From: Candidatus Brevibacterium intestinigallinarum
GTDB taxonomy: Bacteria > Actinomycetota > Actinomycetes > Actinomycetales > Brevibacteriaceae
Assembly: GCA_019117325.1 (NCBI GenBank)
Contig: DWZY01000186.1
Coordinates: 1 to 7,524, forward strand
Length of the DNA stretch: 7,524 nucleotides
Direction of reading: 5' to 3'
Shown here piece by piece: positions 1 through 6,278 of this stretch. The notes under the pieces were generated by a model. It was not told the DNA's origin and ran no database searches. It was given only the letters and a program-made list of their open reading frames with translations. The position numbers were made by a program, and so were the translations under genes. Every line of letters begins with the position of its first letter. Within the stretch, counting starts at the first letter, position 1.

Positions 1-1
1 G

Positions 2-1510
2 ATGGCCAAGGAGGCCATCGACGCGGTGCTCGACCTGGAGAAGATGGGCCTGCCCTTCAACCGCACCCCTGAGGGGCGCATCGACCAGCGCCGCTTCGGC
101 GGGCACACCCGTGAGCACGGAGAGGCGCCCGTGCGCCGCGCCTGCTACGCCGCGGACCGCACCGGTCACATGATCCTCCAGACGCTCTACCAGAACTGCG
201 TCAAGCACGGCGTGGAGTTCTACAACGAGTTCTACGTCCTGGACCTCATCATGACCGAGGTCGACGGGGTCCGGAAGCCCGCGGGCGTCGTGTCCTACGA
301 GCTGGCGACCGGCGAGATCCACATCTTCCGTGCGAAGTCCGTCGTCTTCGCCACCGGCGGCTTCGGCAAGATCTTCAAGACGACCTCCAACGCCCACACC
401 CTCACGGGTGACGGCGTGGGCGTCGCCTACCGCCGCGGCATCCCGCTGGAGGACATGGAGTTCTTCCAGTTCCACCCCACGGGCCTGGCCGGCCTGGGCA
501 TCCTCCTGTCGGAGGCGGCCCGCGGTGAGGGCGGCGTCCTGCGCAACGTGGACGGCGAGCGCTTCATGGAGCGGTACGCCCCCACGATCAAGGACCTGGC
601 GCCCCGTGACATCGTCGCCCGCTCGATGGCGAACGAGGTCCGCGAGGGCCGCGGCTGCGGTCCCAACAAGGACTACGTCCTGCTGGACCTCACGCACCTG
701 GAGCCCAGCCACATCGACGAGAAGCTGCCGGACATCACGGAGTTCGCGCGCACCTACCTGGGTGTGGAGCCGTACACGGAGCCCGTCCCGGTGTTCCCCA
801 CGGCCCACTACGGCATGGGCGGCATCCCCACGAACGTCGAGTCCGAGGTGCTGGCGAACAACACGGACGTCATCCCCGGCCTCTACGCGGCCGGCGAGAC
901 GGCCTGCGTGTCCGTCCACGGCTCGAACCGCCTGGGCACGAACTCGCTGCTGGACATCAACGTGTTCGGCAAGCGCGCCGGCATCGCCGCTGCGAAGTAC
1001 TCGGAGACCGCAGAGCTGCCGGAGCTGCCCGAGGGCTCGGAGACCTTCGTCGTCGACCTCATCGAGTCGCTGCGCACGTCCGACGGACCGGAGCGCATCG
1101 CGGACATCCGTCGCGACCTGCAGGAGACCATGGACGCGAACGTCCAGGTGTTCCGCACGGACGAGACGATGCGCACCGCACTCAACGACATCGAGGCACT
1201 GCGCGAGCGGTACAAGAACGTGGGCATCCAGGATCGCGGCAAGCGCTTCAACCTGGACCTCCTCGAGGCCGTCGAGCTGGGCTTCCTCCTGGAGATCGCC
1301 GAGGTCGTCACGGTCGCTGCGATCCACCGCAAGGAGTCGCGCGGCGGTCACTTCCGCGAGGACTTCCCGGACCGCGACGACGAGAACTTCATGCAGCACA
1401 CGATGACGTACAAGGACGAGGACGCGGTGTCCGAGGGCATCCCCGGCATGCGTCTGGAATGGAAGCCGGTCGTCATCACCCGTTACCAGCCGATGGAGCG
1501 TAAGTACTGA
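2..1510 (+). CDS. sdhA: Succinate dehydrogenase flavoprotein subunit SdhA (5'-truncated by window edge)
   Basis: SdhA oxidises succinate to fumarate on a covalently bound FAD and passes electrons to SdhB (complex II, cytoplasmic face of the membrane). 502 residues are visible. The first codon shown is an internal Met, and the frame is open to the window start. The family is usually about 580-600 residues, so roughly 85 are missing, including the dinucleotide-binding Gly motif and the FAD-linking His. Active-site residues align with E. coli SdhA: His158 in FFQFHPTG (E. coli H242), Arg202 in PRDIVAR (R286), His269 in PTAHYGMGG (H354) and Arg310 in SNRLGTNS (R399). The C-terminal RKESRGGHFREDFPDRDDEN block is also typical. 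The TGA stop overlaps the sdhB ATG by one base, so the two are translationally coupled; sdhC and sdhD probably lie upstream, outside the window. Fumarate reductase is a less likely reading given the SdhB type. Confidence 0.97.
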   Translation: MAKEAIDAVLDLEKMGLPFNRTPEGRIDQRRFGGHTREHGEAPVRRACYAADRTGHMILQTLYQNCVKHGVEFYNEFYVLDLIMTEVDGVRKPAGVVSYELATGEIHIFRAKSVVFATGGFGKIFKTTSNAHTLTGDGVGVAYRRGIPLEDMEFFQFHPTGLAGLGILLSEAARGEGGVLRNVDGERFMERYAPTIKDLAPRDIVARSMANEVREGRGCGPNKDYVLLDLTHLEPSHIDEKLPDITEFARTYLGVEPYTEPVPVFPTAHYGMGGIPTNVESEVLANNTDVIPGLYAAGETACVSVHGSNRLGTNSLLDINVFGKRAGIAAAKYSETAELPELPEGSETFVVDLIESLRTSDGPERIADIRRDLQETMDANVQVFRTDETMRTALNDIEALRERYKNVGIQDRGKRFNLDLLEAVELGFLLEIAEVVTVAAIHRKESRGGHFREDFPDRDDENFMQHTMTYKDEDAVSEGIPGMRLEWKPVVITRYQPMERKY

Positions 1511-1512
1511 TG
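1495..1512 (+). promoter_or_regulatory. sdhB ribosome binding site and coupled start
   Basis: GGAG at 1495-1498 lies within the last sdhA codons, and the sdhA TGA (1508-1510) shares its A with the sdhB ATG (1510-1512). This geometry fixes the sdhB start and implies translation by terminating or reinitiating ribosomes, keeping the two subunits in balance. Confidence 0.75.
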
Positions 1513-2310
1513 TCAGCAGACACCACCCAGACAGCAGAGCCGGCCTCCAAGGTCGACCTCCCGGCACACCTGGGGGGCGGCGGAGGCGGCGAGATCCCGT
1601 CGTTCGACTGCACCTTCCGCATCGCGCGCTTCGATCCTGAGAACGATCAGGAGCCGCACTGGGAGGAGTACAGCGTCACGATGTACGGCACGGACCGCGT
1701 GCTGGACGCCCTCCACAAGATCAAGTGGGACATCGACGGCTCCCTGAGCTTCCGCCGGTCCTGCGCGCACGGCGTGTGCGGCTCCGATGCGATGCGCATC
1801 AACGGCCGCAACCGCCTGGCGTGCAAGACGCTGCTCAAGGATCTCGACACGTCGAAGGTCATCACCGTCGAGGCGATCAAGGGCCTTCCCCTGGAGAAGG
1901 ACCTCATCGTCGACATGGAGCCCTTCTTCCAGTCGTACCGCGAGATCATGCCGTTCCTCATCCCGTCCGGCAACGAGCCCACGCGTGAGCGCCTGCAGTC
2001 GCAGGCCGACCGCGCCGTGTTCGACGACACCACGAAGTGCATCCTCTGCGCCTCGTGCACGACGTCCTGCCCGGTCTACTGGACCGACGGCCAGTACTTC
2101 GGCCCCGCGTCGATCGTGAACGCCCACCGCTTCATCTTCGACAGCCGTGACGACGGCGGCGACATGCGCCTCGAGGTCCTCAACGACCGCGAGGGCGTGT
2201 GGCGCTGCCGCACGACCTTCAACTGCACCGACGCGTGCCCTCGCGGCATCCAGGTGACGAAGGCGATCGCCGAGGTCAAGCAGGCGCTGCTCACCCGCAC
2301 GCTCGCCTGA
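1510..2310 (+). CDS. sdhB: Succinate dehydrogenase iron-sulfur subunit SdhB
   Basis: SdhB carries electrons from SdhA through three Fe-S clusters to the membrane quinone site. All ligands are visible in the 266 residues. The [2Fe-2S] set is C85, C90, D93 and C105, with Asp at the third position as in E. coli. The [4Fe-4S] and [3Fe-4S] clusters share CILCASCTTSCP (C177, C180, C183, C187) and CRTTFNCTDACP (C233, C239, C243). The ferredoxin fold starts near residue 31. Before it lies an N-terminal extension that E. coli SdhB lacks, with a run of six Gly at 22-27 followed by EIPSF. The start ATG at 1510 sits inside the sdhA stop (TGATG), with GGAG at 1495-1498 as ribosome binding site 11 bases upstream. 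A strong hairpin 20 bases after the stop probably ends the operon. Length and motifs fit the sdhCDAB-type enzyme. Confidence 0.97.
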   Translation: MSADTTQTAEPASKVDLPAHLGGGGGGEIPSFDCTFRIARFDPENDQEPHWEEYSVTMYGTDRVLDALHKIKWDIDGSLSFRRSCAHGVCGSDAMRINGRNRLACKTLLKDLDTSKVITVEAIKGLPLEKDLIVDMEPFFQSYREIMPFLIPSGNEPTRERLQSQADRAVFDDTTKCILCASCTTSCPVYWTDGQYFGPASIVNAHRFIFDSRDDGGDMRLEVLNDREGVWRCRTTFNCTDACPRGIQVTKAIAEVKQALLTRTLA

Positions 2311-2330
2311 GACCCGCGCACACAGCGCAT

Positions 2331-2369
2331 CCGAGGCCCGGTCCCGCACACCGCGGGGCCGGGCCTCGG
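2331..2369 (+). terminator. 17-bp hairpin after sdhB
   Basis: An inverted repeat pairs 2331-2347 with 2353-2369 (17 bp, one T-G wobble) around a 5-base ACACC loop, beginning 20 bases after the sdhB stop. There is no T-tract after it (CGCATTCACC), as is common for GC-rich actinobacterial terminators. It most likely ends sdhAB transcription and may also stabilise the mRNA 3' end. Confidence 0.8.
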
Positions 2370-2451
2370 CGCATTCACCCGTCCGCGCGGCCTCCGGATC
2401 AGCTGCGGGCTCCCCCGGACTCGCCTGAGCAGCCGCTCCCCCATCGCGTCG

Positions 2452-2467
2452 TATCCTGGTGCGCATG
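2452..2467 (+). promoter_or_regulatory. Probable -10 element giving a leaderless carboxypeptidase mRNA
   Basis: TATCCT at 2452-2457 matches the actinobacterial -10 pattern TANNNT. If its last T is position -7, transcription starts at 2464, one base before the ATG at 2465. There is no Shine-Dalgarno sequence, and no convincing -35 hexamer at 16-19 bases spacing. The arrangement supports a leaderless transcript and the ATG at 2465 over the in-frame GTG at 2459. Confidence 0.5.
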
Positions 2468-3646
2468 CATTCACGCGGACGCACGACGCGCCCTACGCTG
2501 CGGACCCTTCTCGCCGGTCTCCTCGCTGCCGCACTCGCGGTGCTCATGGCGAGCCCGGCGGCGCTGGCCCAGCCCGGTGAGACGGCCTCGGAGACACCCG
2601 TCTACGACCCCGGTCCCCTGACGGACGGCTCCCCCGCCCCGGAGCCCGCGGCCAAGACCTGGATCCTCGCGGACATGGACACCGGCGAGGTCCTCGCGGC
2701 ACACGAGCCGGACACGAAGCACGCGCCCGCCTCCACCCAGAAGCTGCTGGCGGGCCTCGCCCTCGTCGACGTCCTGGACGATCCCGACGCCACCCACGAG
2801 GCCACGTATGACGACATGCTGGTCGACGGCACGAAGGTGGGGCTGCTGCAGAAGAACGACTACACGATCGACGACCTGTTCCACGCGATGCTCATGTCGT
2901 CCGCGAACGACGCCGCGCATGCGCTGGCCGATGCCGCCGGCGGCCAGGACGAGGCCGTCGCCCTCATGGAGGACAAGGCCGAGGAGCTGCAGCTCACCGG
3001 CACCCGCCCCCGCAACACGTCCGGCCTCGACGCGAAGGGTCAGTCGACGACCGCGGCGGACCTCCTGCGCGTGGGCAGAGCGGTGCTCGAGGACGAGTAC
3101 CTCACGGACATCGTGCAGACGACGGAGTACGACTTCCCCGGCGCCACCAACCCGGACACGGACGAGAAGCTGGACGGCTACCCCATCCAGAACCACACCC
3201 GCATCGTGGGCGAGGTCGAGGGCGGGCTGGGCCTCAAGAACGGTCACACGAACGCCGCCGGCGGATCCTTCGTCGCGGTCGTCGAGCGCGACGACCGCCG
3301 CCTGGGCGCCGCGATCCTGGGCGGCGAGACGATGACGCGCGAGGCCGCCGTCGACCTCATCGAGTGGGGCTTCGCGCAGTCCCAGCCGGAGGCGATCGAT
3401 CAGATCTCGTTCGAGACCGCCGCCGAGGCCGCGGAGACGGCCGCTGCCGAGGCACCGGATGCTGCGGCAGAGGACGCTGGCGCGACAGCGCAGTCCGCGG
3501 ACATGGACGCGGATCTCGCGGCCGAGAGCACGGACGTGCGCACGTGGGCGATCGTCCTCCTGGCCGTCGGCCTGCTGCTGGGTGCGGTCGCGGTCGTGCT
3601 CGCCCGCCGGCTGGTCAGAAGCCGGAGAGGATCCCGCGCTCCGTGA
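2465..3646 (+). CDS. D-alanyl-D-alanine carboxypeptidase (peptidase S11 family), secreted and membrane-anchored
   Basis: Penicillin-binding serine DD-carboxypeptidases of this family remove the terminal D-Ala from peptidoglycan stem peptides outside the cell, limiting cross-linking. In this 393-residue protein, an Arg-rich start (1-13), hydrophobic stretch (14-29) and ALA-Q site (cleavage after A35) form a Sec-type signal peptide. The catalytic domain runs from about 65 to 310, with nucleophile motif S90-T-Q-K93 and second motif S146-A-N148. The third motif is K258-N-G260, where the family usually has KTG. An Ala/Glu/Asp-rich linker (about 318-358) leads to a transmembrane helix (about 360-380) and a basic cytoplasmic tail (RRLVRSRRGSR), so the enzyme should sit on the outer face of the membrane. 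No PBP5-type C-terminal beta domain is evident. An in-frame GTG at 2459 would add only two residues. The 3' end overlaps the convergent App1-type gene by 32 bases. Family assignment is firm; the physiological substrate is inferred. Confidence 0.93.
   Translation: MHSRGRTTRPTLRTLLAGLLAAALAVLMASPAALAQPGETASETPVYDPGPLTDGSPAPEPAAKTWILADMDTGEVLAAHEPDTKHAPASTQKLLAGLALVDVLDDPDATHEATYDDMLVDGTKVGLLQKNDYTIDDLFHAMLMSSANDAAHALADAAGGQDEAVALMEDKAEELQLTGTRPRNTSGLDAKGQSTTAADLLRVGRAVLEDEYLTDIVQTTEYDFPGATNPDTDEKLDGYPIQNHTRIVGEVEGGLGLKNGHTNAAGGSFVAVVERDDRRLGAAILGGETMTREAAVDLIEWGFAQSQPEAIDQISFETAAEAAETAAAEAPDAAAEDAGATAQSADMDADLAAESTDVRTWAIVLLAVGLLLGAVAVVLARRLVRSRRGSRAP
3607..3625. terminator. Small hairpin at the convergent gene overlap (weak candidate)
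   Basis: CCGGCT (3607-3612) pairs with AGCCGG (3620-3625) across a 7-base loop holding the App1 stop codon (3615-3617). It is only 6 bp and has no T-tract. It is the only hairpin I found at this tail-to-tail junction, and it could help stop either transcript. Function is uncertain. Confidence 0.25.
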
Positions 3647-4691
3647 GCTTCGAAGCGAGCCCCGAGCCGTCCGGCGCATAGATCCACGGGACGCCCTGGC
3701 CGCGGCCGGTATTCCGGGAGCGGCCGCCGGCCCAGACGGCCTCGCCCGAGGTCAGCTGGCGGATCGCGACGGCGGCCACCTTGTCCGGGTGGTTCTCCAC
3801 GAACTCCCCGTAGATCTCCTCGTCGTGCTGCCCGTCGTCGCCGATCAGCAGCCACGTCATGTGGGGCAGCTCGCGTGCCAGTCGCTCGAGCGTGTTCCGC
3901 TTGTGCTCGGTCCCGCTGCGGAACGCGCGGGTCGTCGTGGGGCCCCAGTCTGTCAGCAGCAACGGCCCGTCGGGGTACATGTTGCGCGACAGGAACCGCT
4001 TGAGGGTGGGCGCGACGTTCCAGGCACCGGTCGAGACGTAGATGATGGGCGTGTCCGGCCGCATGAAGGTGAGGCGGTCATAGAGCACCGCCATGCCGGA
4101 GACGGGGCTGCGGGCGTGCTCGTCGAGGACGAACGTGTTCCAGGCCGCGAGGAACGGACGCGGCAGGGCGGTCACCATGACGGTGTCATCGATGTCGGAG
4201 ATGATGCCGAACCGCTGGTCCTCCCCCACGATCCAGACGGTCGCCCGGTCGACGAGGGAGTCGGACGTCCACAGCTCGATCTCGACGGTGCCGGGCTCGT
4301 ACTCGCCCGGGATCACCATGTCGATGATGCCGCCGCGATCGCACTCGACCATGTGCTCCTGATCGCCGATCCGCACCCACGCGGTGTCATCGACCAGCGG
4401 CACGGCTCCGAAGGACCGGAACCCGCGGATGCTCGCGTGCATGTCCGCGGCCAGCTTGCCGGTCCGGGTGAGGATCATGCGTCCCAGCACGCGCACGCTG
4501 TTCTGCGTGCCGTACGAGTCGTAGCAGACGACGGTGCGCTTCCAGCCGCGCTTCGTCACCTGGTTCCGCAGCCAGTCGTGGGCGCGGTCCTCGACGCGCG
4601 CGGCCGTGTGCAGCACGTCCGGGGACAGGTTGAGCGGCTTGGTCGTGCGGTTCCTGCGCAGGGGTCTCACGCGGGGGACCACCTTCCTCAT
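3615..4691 (-). CDS. App1-type (DUF2183) phosphatase domain protein
   Basis: Bacterial relatives of the catalytic domain of yeast App1, a Mg2+-dependent phosphatidate phosphatase; bacterial substrates are largely unknown. This 358-residue protein has a basic N-terminus (1-20), the conserved block SYGTQNSVRVLGR at about 59-71, and then HAD-like motifs. These are the DxDxT nucleophile loop S-D166-I-D168-D-T170, YVSTG at 218-222 (motif II), a Lys in EHKRN (K264), and IGDDGQHD at 283-290 (motif III acidic residues). All expected catalytic residues are present. There is no signal peptide or membrane helix, so it is probably cytoplasmic or peripheral to the inner membrane. The start ATG at 4691 lies 43 bases after the trpS stop with no clear ribosome binding site or separate promoter, so it is probably co-transcribed with trpS. 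The open frame extends upstream over the trpS end, but that part is antisense-frame noise. Family confident; phosphatidate as substrate is only inference. Confidence 0.88.
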   Translation of the reverse strand: MRKVVPRVRPLRRNRTTKPLNLSPDVLHTAARVEDRAHDWLRNQVTKRGWKRTVVCYDSYGTQNSVRVLGRMILTRTGKLAADMHASIRGFRSFGAVPLVDDTAWVRIGDQEHMVECDRGGIIDMVIPGEYEPGTVEIELWTSDSLVDRATVWIVGEDQRFGIISDIDDTVMVTALPRPFLAAWNTFVLDEHARSPVSGMAVLYDRLTFMRPDTPIIYVSTGAWNVAPTLKRFLSRNMYPDGPLLLTDWGPTTTRAFRSGTEHKRNTLERLARELPHMTWLLIGDDGQHDEEIYGEFVENHPDKVAAVAIRQLTSGEAVWAGGRSRNTGRGQGVPWIYAPDGSGLASKLTERGILSGF

Positions 4692-4734
4692 CGGGTCTGC
4701 CGTGTGCCAGGCGTCGGTCAGTGGGGCCGGTGCG

Positions 4735-5754
4735 TCAGCGGTGCAGGAACCCGACCCGGTCGAAGACCTGCTCGATCGTGGCCTCCGCAACCGCGGATGC
4801 GGCCTGGGCGCCCCGGTCCAGGACTCGGCTGAGCTCTGCGGGGTCGTCCAGCAGCTCGAGGGTCCGCGTCCGCAGCGGACGCAGGGTCTCGACCACGACC
4901 TCGGCGACGGCGACCTTGAGGTGACCGTACATCTTCCCCTCGAATTCCGTCACGAGGTCGTCGATCGGCCGGCCGGACAGGGCGGAGTGGATCGTCAGCA
5001 GATTGGAGACGCCGGGCTTGGCCTCCGGGTCGTAGGTGACCTCCGTGCCGGTGTCCGTGACGGCGGACTTGATCTTCTTCGTGAGCGTCTTCTCGTCGTC
5101 GAGGATCTCGATGAGTCCGGCGGGCGTCTTCGCGGACTTCGACATCTTCGCGGTGGGATCCTGCAGGTCGTACACCTTCGCCGTCGCCTTGAGGATGTGC
5201 GCCTCCGGGACCGTGAAGGTCTGCCCGTAACGGTGGTTGAAGCGCTCCGCCAGATTGCGGGTGAGTTCGAGGTGCTGGCGCTGGTCCTCCCCCACAGGGA
5301 CGACGTCCGCCTGGTACAGCAGGATGTCCGCGGCCATGAGCGCGGGATAGGTGAGGAGGCCCAGGGACACGTGCTCGTTCTTCCCGGACTTGTCCTTGAA
5401 CTGGGTCATCCGCATCGCCTCGCCCAGGCCCGTCGTGCACTCCAGGATCCAGCCCAGCTGCGTGTGCGCCGGGATGTGGGACTGGACGTAGAGGATCGAC
5501 TTCTCCGGGTCCAGACCCGCACCGAGGAACTGAGCGGCCGTGCGCAGCGTGCGCTCCCGCAGCGCGGTGGGGTCCTGGTCGACCGTGATCGCGTGCATGT
5601 TCGCGATGAAGAAGAACGCGTCGTGCGTCTCCTGCTGCGCCACGAACTGCTGCAGCGCCCCGATGTAGTTGCCCAGATGGAGGGAGTCCGAGGTCGCCTG
5701 GATCCCGGACAGCGAGCGGGGGCGGGCAGGAGCGGGTGCAGCGGAATCAGTCAT
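4735..5754 (-). CDS. trpS: Tryptophanyl-tRNA synthetase
   Basis: A cytoplasmic class I aminoacyl-tRNA synthetase that charges tRNA-Trp with tryptophan using ATP. The protein is 339 residues, normal for bacterial TrpS. The HIGH-type motif is SLHLGNY (H26, G28, N29) after the conserved SGIQ. Also visible are GEDQRQHLELTRN at about 155-167 and the KMSKS loop AKMSKSA (K203-S207). SGIQATSDS replaces the more common SGIQPTG, a mild variation outside the catalytic His/Gly. ATG at 5754 was chosen over the in-frame ATG at 5763 because a -10-like CAGAAT (5767-5762) predicts transcription starting at about 5755, and there is no ribosome binding site for either. Open frame further upstream has no TrpS similarity. 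It is probably transcribed with the App1-type gene that follows. No T-box or attenuator fits in the 56-base gap upstream. Confidence 0.96.
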   Translation of the reverse strand: MTDSAAPAPARPRSLSGIQATSDSLHLGNYIGALQQFVAQQETHDAFFFIANMHAITVDQDPTALRERTLRTAAQFLGAGLDPEKSILYVQSHIPAHTQLGWILECTTGLGEAMRMTQFKDKSGKNEHVSLGLLTYPALMAADILLYQADVVPVGEDQRQHLELTRNLAERFNHRYGQTFTVPEAHILKATAKVYDLQDPTAKMSKSAKTPAGLIEILDDEKTLTKKIKSAVTDTGTEVTYDPEAKPGVSNLLTIHSALSGRPIDDLVTEFEGKMYGHLKVAVAEVVVETLRPLRTRTLELLDDPAELSRVLDRGAQAASAVAEATIEQVFDRVGFLHR

Positions 5755-5767
5755 GGGACTCATTCTG
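5754..5767 (-). promoter_or_regulatory. Probable -10 element giving a leaderless trpS mRNA
   Basis: On the minus strand CAGAAT (5767 down to 5762) is a -10-like hexamer. With its last T at -7, transcription begins at 5755, one base before the ATG at 5754. No Shine-Dalgarno sequence and no recognisable -35 element are present. This is the same geometry as in front of the carboxypeptidase gene. Confidence 0.45.
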
Positions 5768-5810
5768 CCACTGAGCGGCGGGGCGCCAGCGACGGCCTCG
5801 GGGCCGCACG

Positions 5811-5957
5811 GTGACGACATCCGAAGAGCCGCACGTGCCCTCGAAGATGTTCGCTCCCGCCGGGTCCATCGCGACGAAGGAGGAGAAGGAGCTGGAGGCG
5901 CAGTGGGAGGCCTACCGGAAGGAGCACGGGATCGAGGCGAAGGGGGTCGGTCACTGA
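5811..5957 (+). CDS. Small 48-residue ORF coupled to ybdD; possible leftover C-terminal tail of a CstA-type transporter
   Basis: This is a 48-codon frame starting at GTG, reading MTTSEEPHVPSKMFAP and ending AKGVGH. It has 44 of 48 third positions G or C and a charged helical stretch (KEEKELEAQWEAYRKEHG). Its TGA shares its last base with the ybdD ATG (TGATG). In other genomes the gene directly before ybdD/yjiX is the large membrane transporter cstA/btsT. My impression is that the VPSKMFAP...KEEKELEAQW style resembles the soluble C-terminus of actinobacterial CstA, but I could not align it. No membrane segment is present, and the frame closes upstream at a TGA at 5772, in the trpS promoter region, so a full transporter cannot be here. 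GGGG at 5800-5803 is a weak candidate ribosome binding site; ATG at 5847 is an alternative start. It could be a genuine small protein or a degraded transporter gene. Confidence 0.5.
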   Translation: MTTSEEPHVPSKMFAPAGSIATKEEKELEAQWEAYRKEHGIEAKGVGH

Positions 5958-5959
5958 TG
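5942..5959 (+). promoter_or_regulatory. ybdD ribosome binding site and TGATG coupling
   Basis: AAGGGGG (five G at 5942-5946) lies 10 bases before the ybdD ATG at 5957, inside the end of the upstream small ORF, whose TGA occupies 5955-5957. The ribosome binding site plus one-base overlap fixes the ybdD start and shows it was built to be translated together with the preceding frame. Confidence 0.65.
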
Positions 5960-6184
5960 TCCGCCGCGATCGACACCGTGCGGACGGCTGGCGCCGCCGT
6001 CGCCCGAGGCCTGGGGCACCTGCACTGGTACCTCAAGGAGATCATGGGCGAGAACGCCTACCTCCACTACCTCGAGTCCTACCGGCGCCGGCACGGCACG
6101 GACGAGGGCGCGATGACGTCCCGCCAGTTCTGGAAGGACCTCACCGACGCCCAGGACCGGAACCCGAAGGCGCGCTGCTGCTAG
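5957..6184 (+). CDS. ybdD: YbdD/YjiX family (DUF466) small protein
   Basis: Small soluble proteins of this family are encoded next to the CstA/BtsT pyruvate or peptide transporters of the carbon-starvation family and are thought to assist them. The 75-residue protein contains the family core: W24-Y-L-K-E-I-M-G-E-N-A-Y at 24-35, Y36-L-H-Y (YxxY/H pattern as in E. coli DYDNYVEHM), M53-T-S-R-Q-F-W, and the invariant ending A-R-C-C, identical to the end of E. coli YbdD. No signal peptide or membrane helix is visible. The start ATG overlaps the stop of a 48-codon ORF and has a strong GGGGG ribosome binding site. No transporter gene lies beside it, which is unusual for this family. No clear plus-strand promoter is visible in the 56 bases between the small ORF and trpS, so how it is expressed is unclear. 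It converges on xth with a shared hairpin between them. Confidence 0.88.
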   Translation: MSAAIDTVRTAGAAVARGLGHLHWYLKEIMGENAYLHYLESYRRRHGTDEGAMTSRQFWKDLTDAQDRNPKARCC

Positions 6185-6228
6185 TGGCAGGGCAGACGGT
6201 CCCGCACCGCTGAGGCGGGGTGGTGAAT

Positions 6229-6264
6229 GACAGAGGCGGCTCCCCCGCGGGAGCCGCCTCTGTC
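6229..6264. terminator. Perfect 16-bp bidirectional hairpin between ybdD and xth
   Basis: GACAGAGGCGGCTCCC (6229-6244) pairs perfectly with 6249-6264 around a CCGC loop. It lies 44 bases after the ybdD stop and 14 bases after the xth stop on the other strand, so it can end both convergent transcripts. There is no T-tract on either strand. A weaker 5-bp pairing (6201-6205 with 6215-6219) precedes it on the plus strand. Confidence 0.85.
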
Positions 6265-6278
6265 GTGTCCGGGGCCTG

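Noticed and set aside
1513..2547. Long minus-strand open frame (344 codons) opposite sdhB
   Set aside because: Arg/Ala/Val-rich product with no domain, lying antisense to a fully conserved sdhB. In GC-rich DNA the complementary frames stay open by codon bias.
3647..3656. GCTTCGAAGC palindrome just after the carboxypeptidase stop
   Set aside because: A 10-base perfect palindrome with no loop, inside the App1-type coding region. It is too short to be a terminator and nothing marks it as an operator.
2471..3679. 402-codon minus-strand frame opposite the carboxypeptidase gene
   Set aside because: Low-complexity Gly/Arg/Val product, antisense to a gene with clear signal peptide and catalytic motifs; a codon-bias shadow.
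3459..4832. 457-codon plus-strand frame over the App1-type gene
   Set aside because: No recognisable motif, and antisense to a gene carrying intact HAD-like motifs.
4534..5814. 426-codon plus-strand frame over trpS
   Set aside because: Antisense shadow of trpS, whose HIGH and KMSKS motifs are intact on the other strand.
5669..5956. Reading ybdD as the end of a longer 171-codon protein starting at 5669
   Set aside because: The upstream part is antisense to trpS and out of frame with the small ORF. The YbdD family is about 65-75 residues, and the ATG at 5957 has a strong ribosome site and TGATG coupling.
5755..6045. N-terminal extension of trpS (97 extra codons upstream of the 5754 ATG)
   Set aside because: The extension is Pro/Arg/Ser-rich, lacks TrpS similarity, overlaps ybdD antisense, and lies upstream of the likely transcription start.
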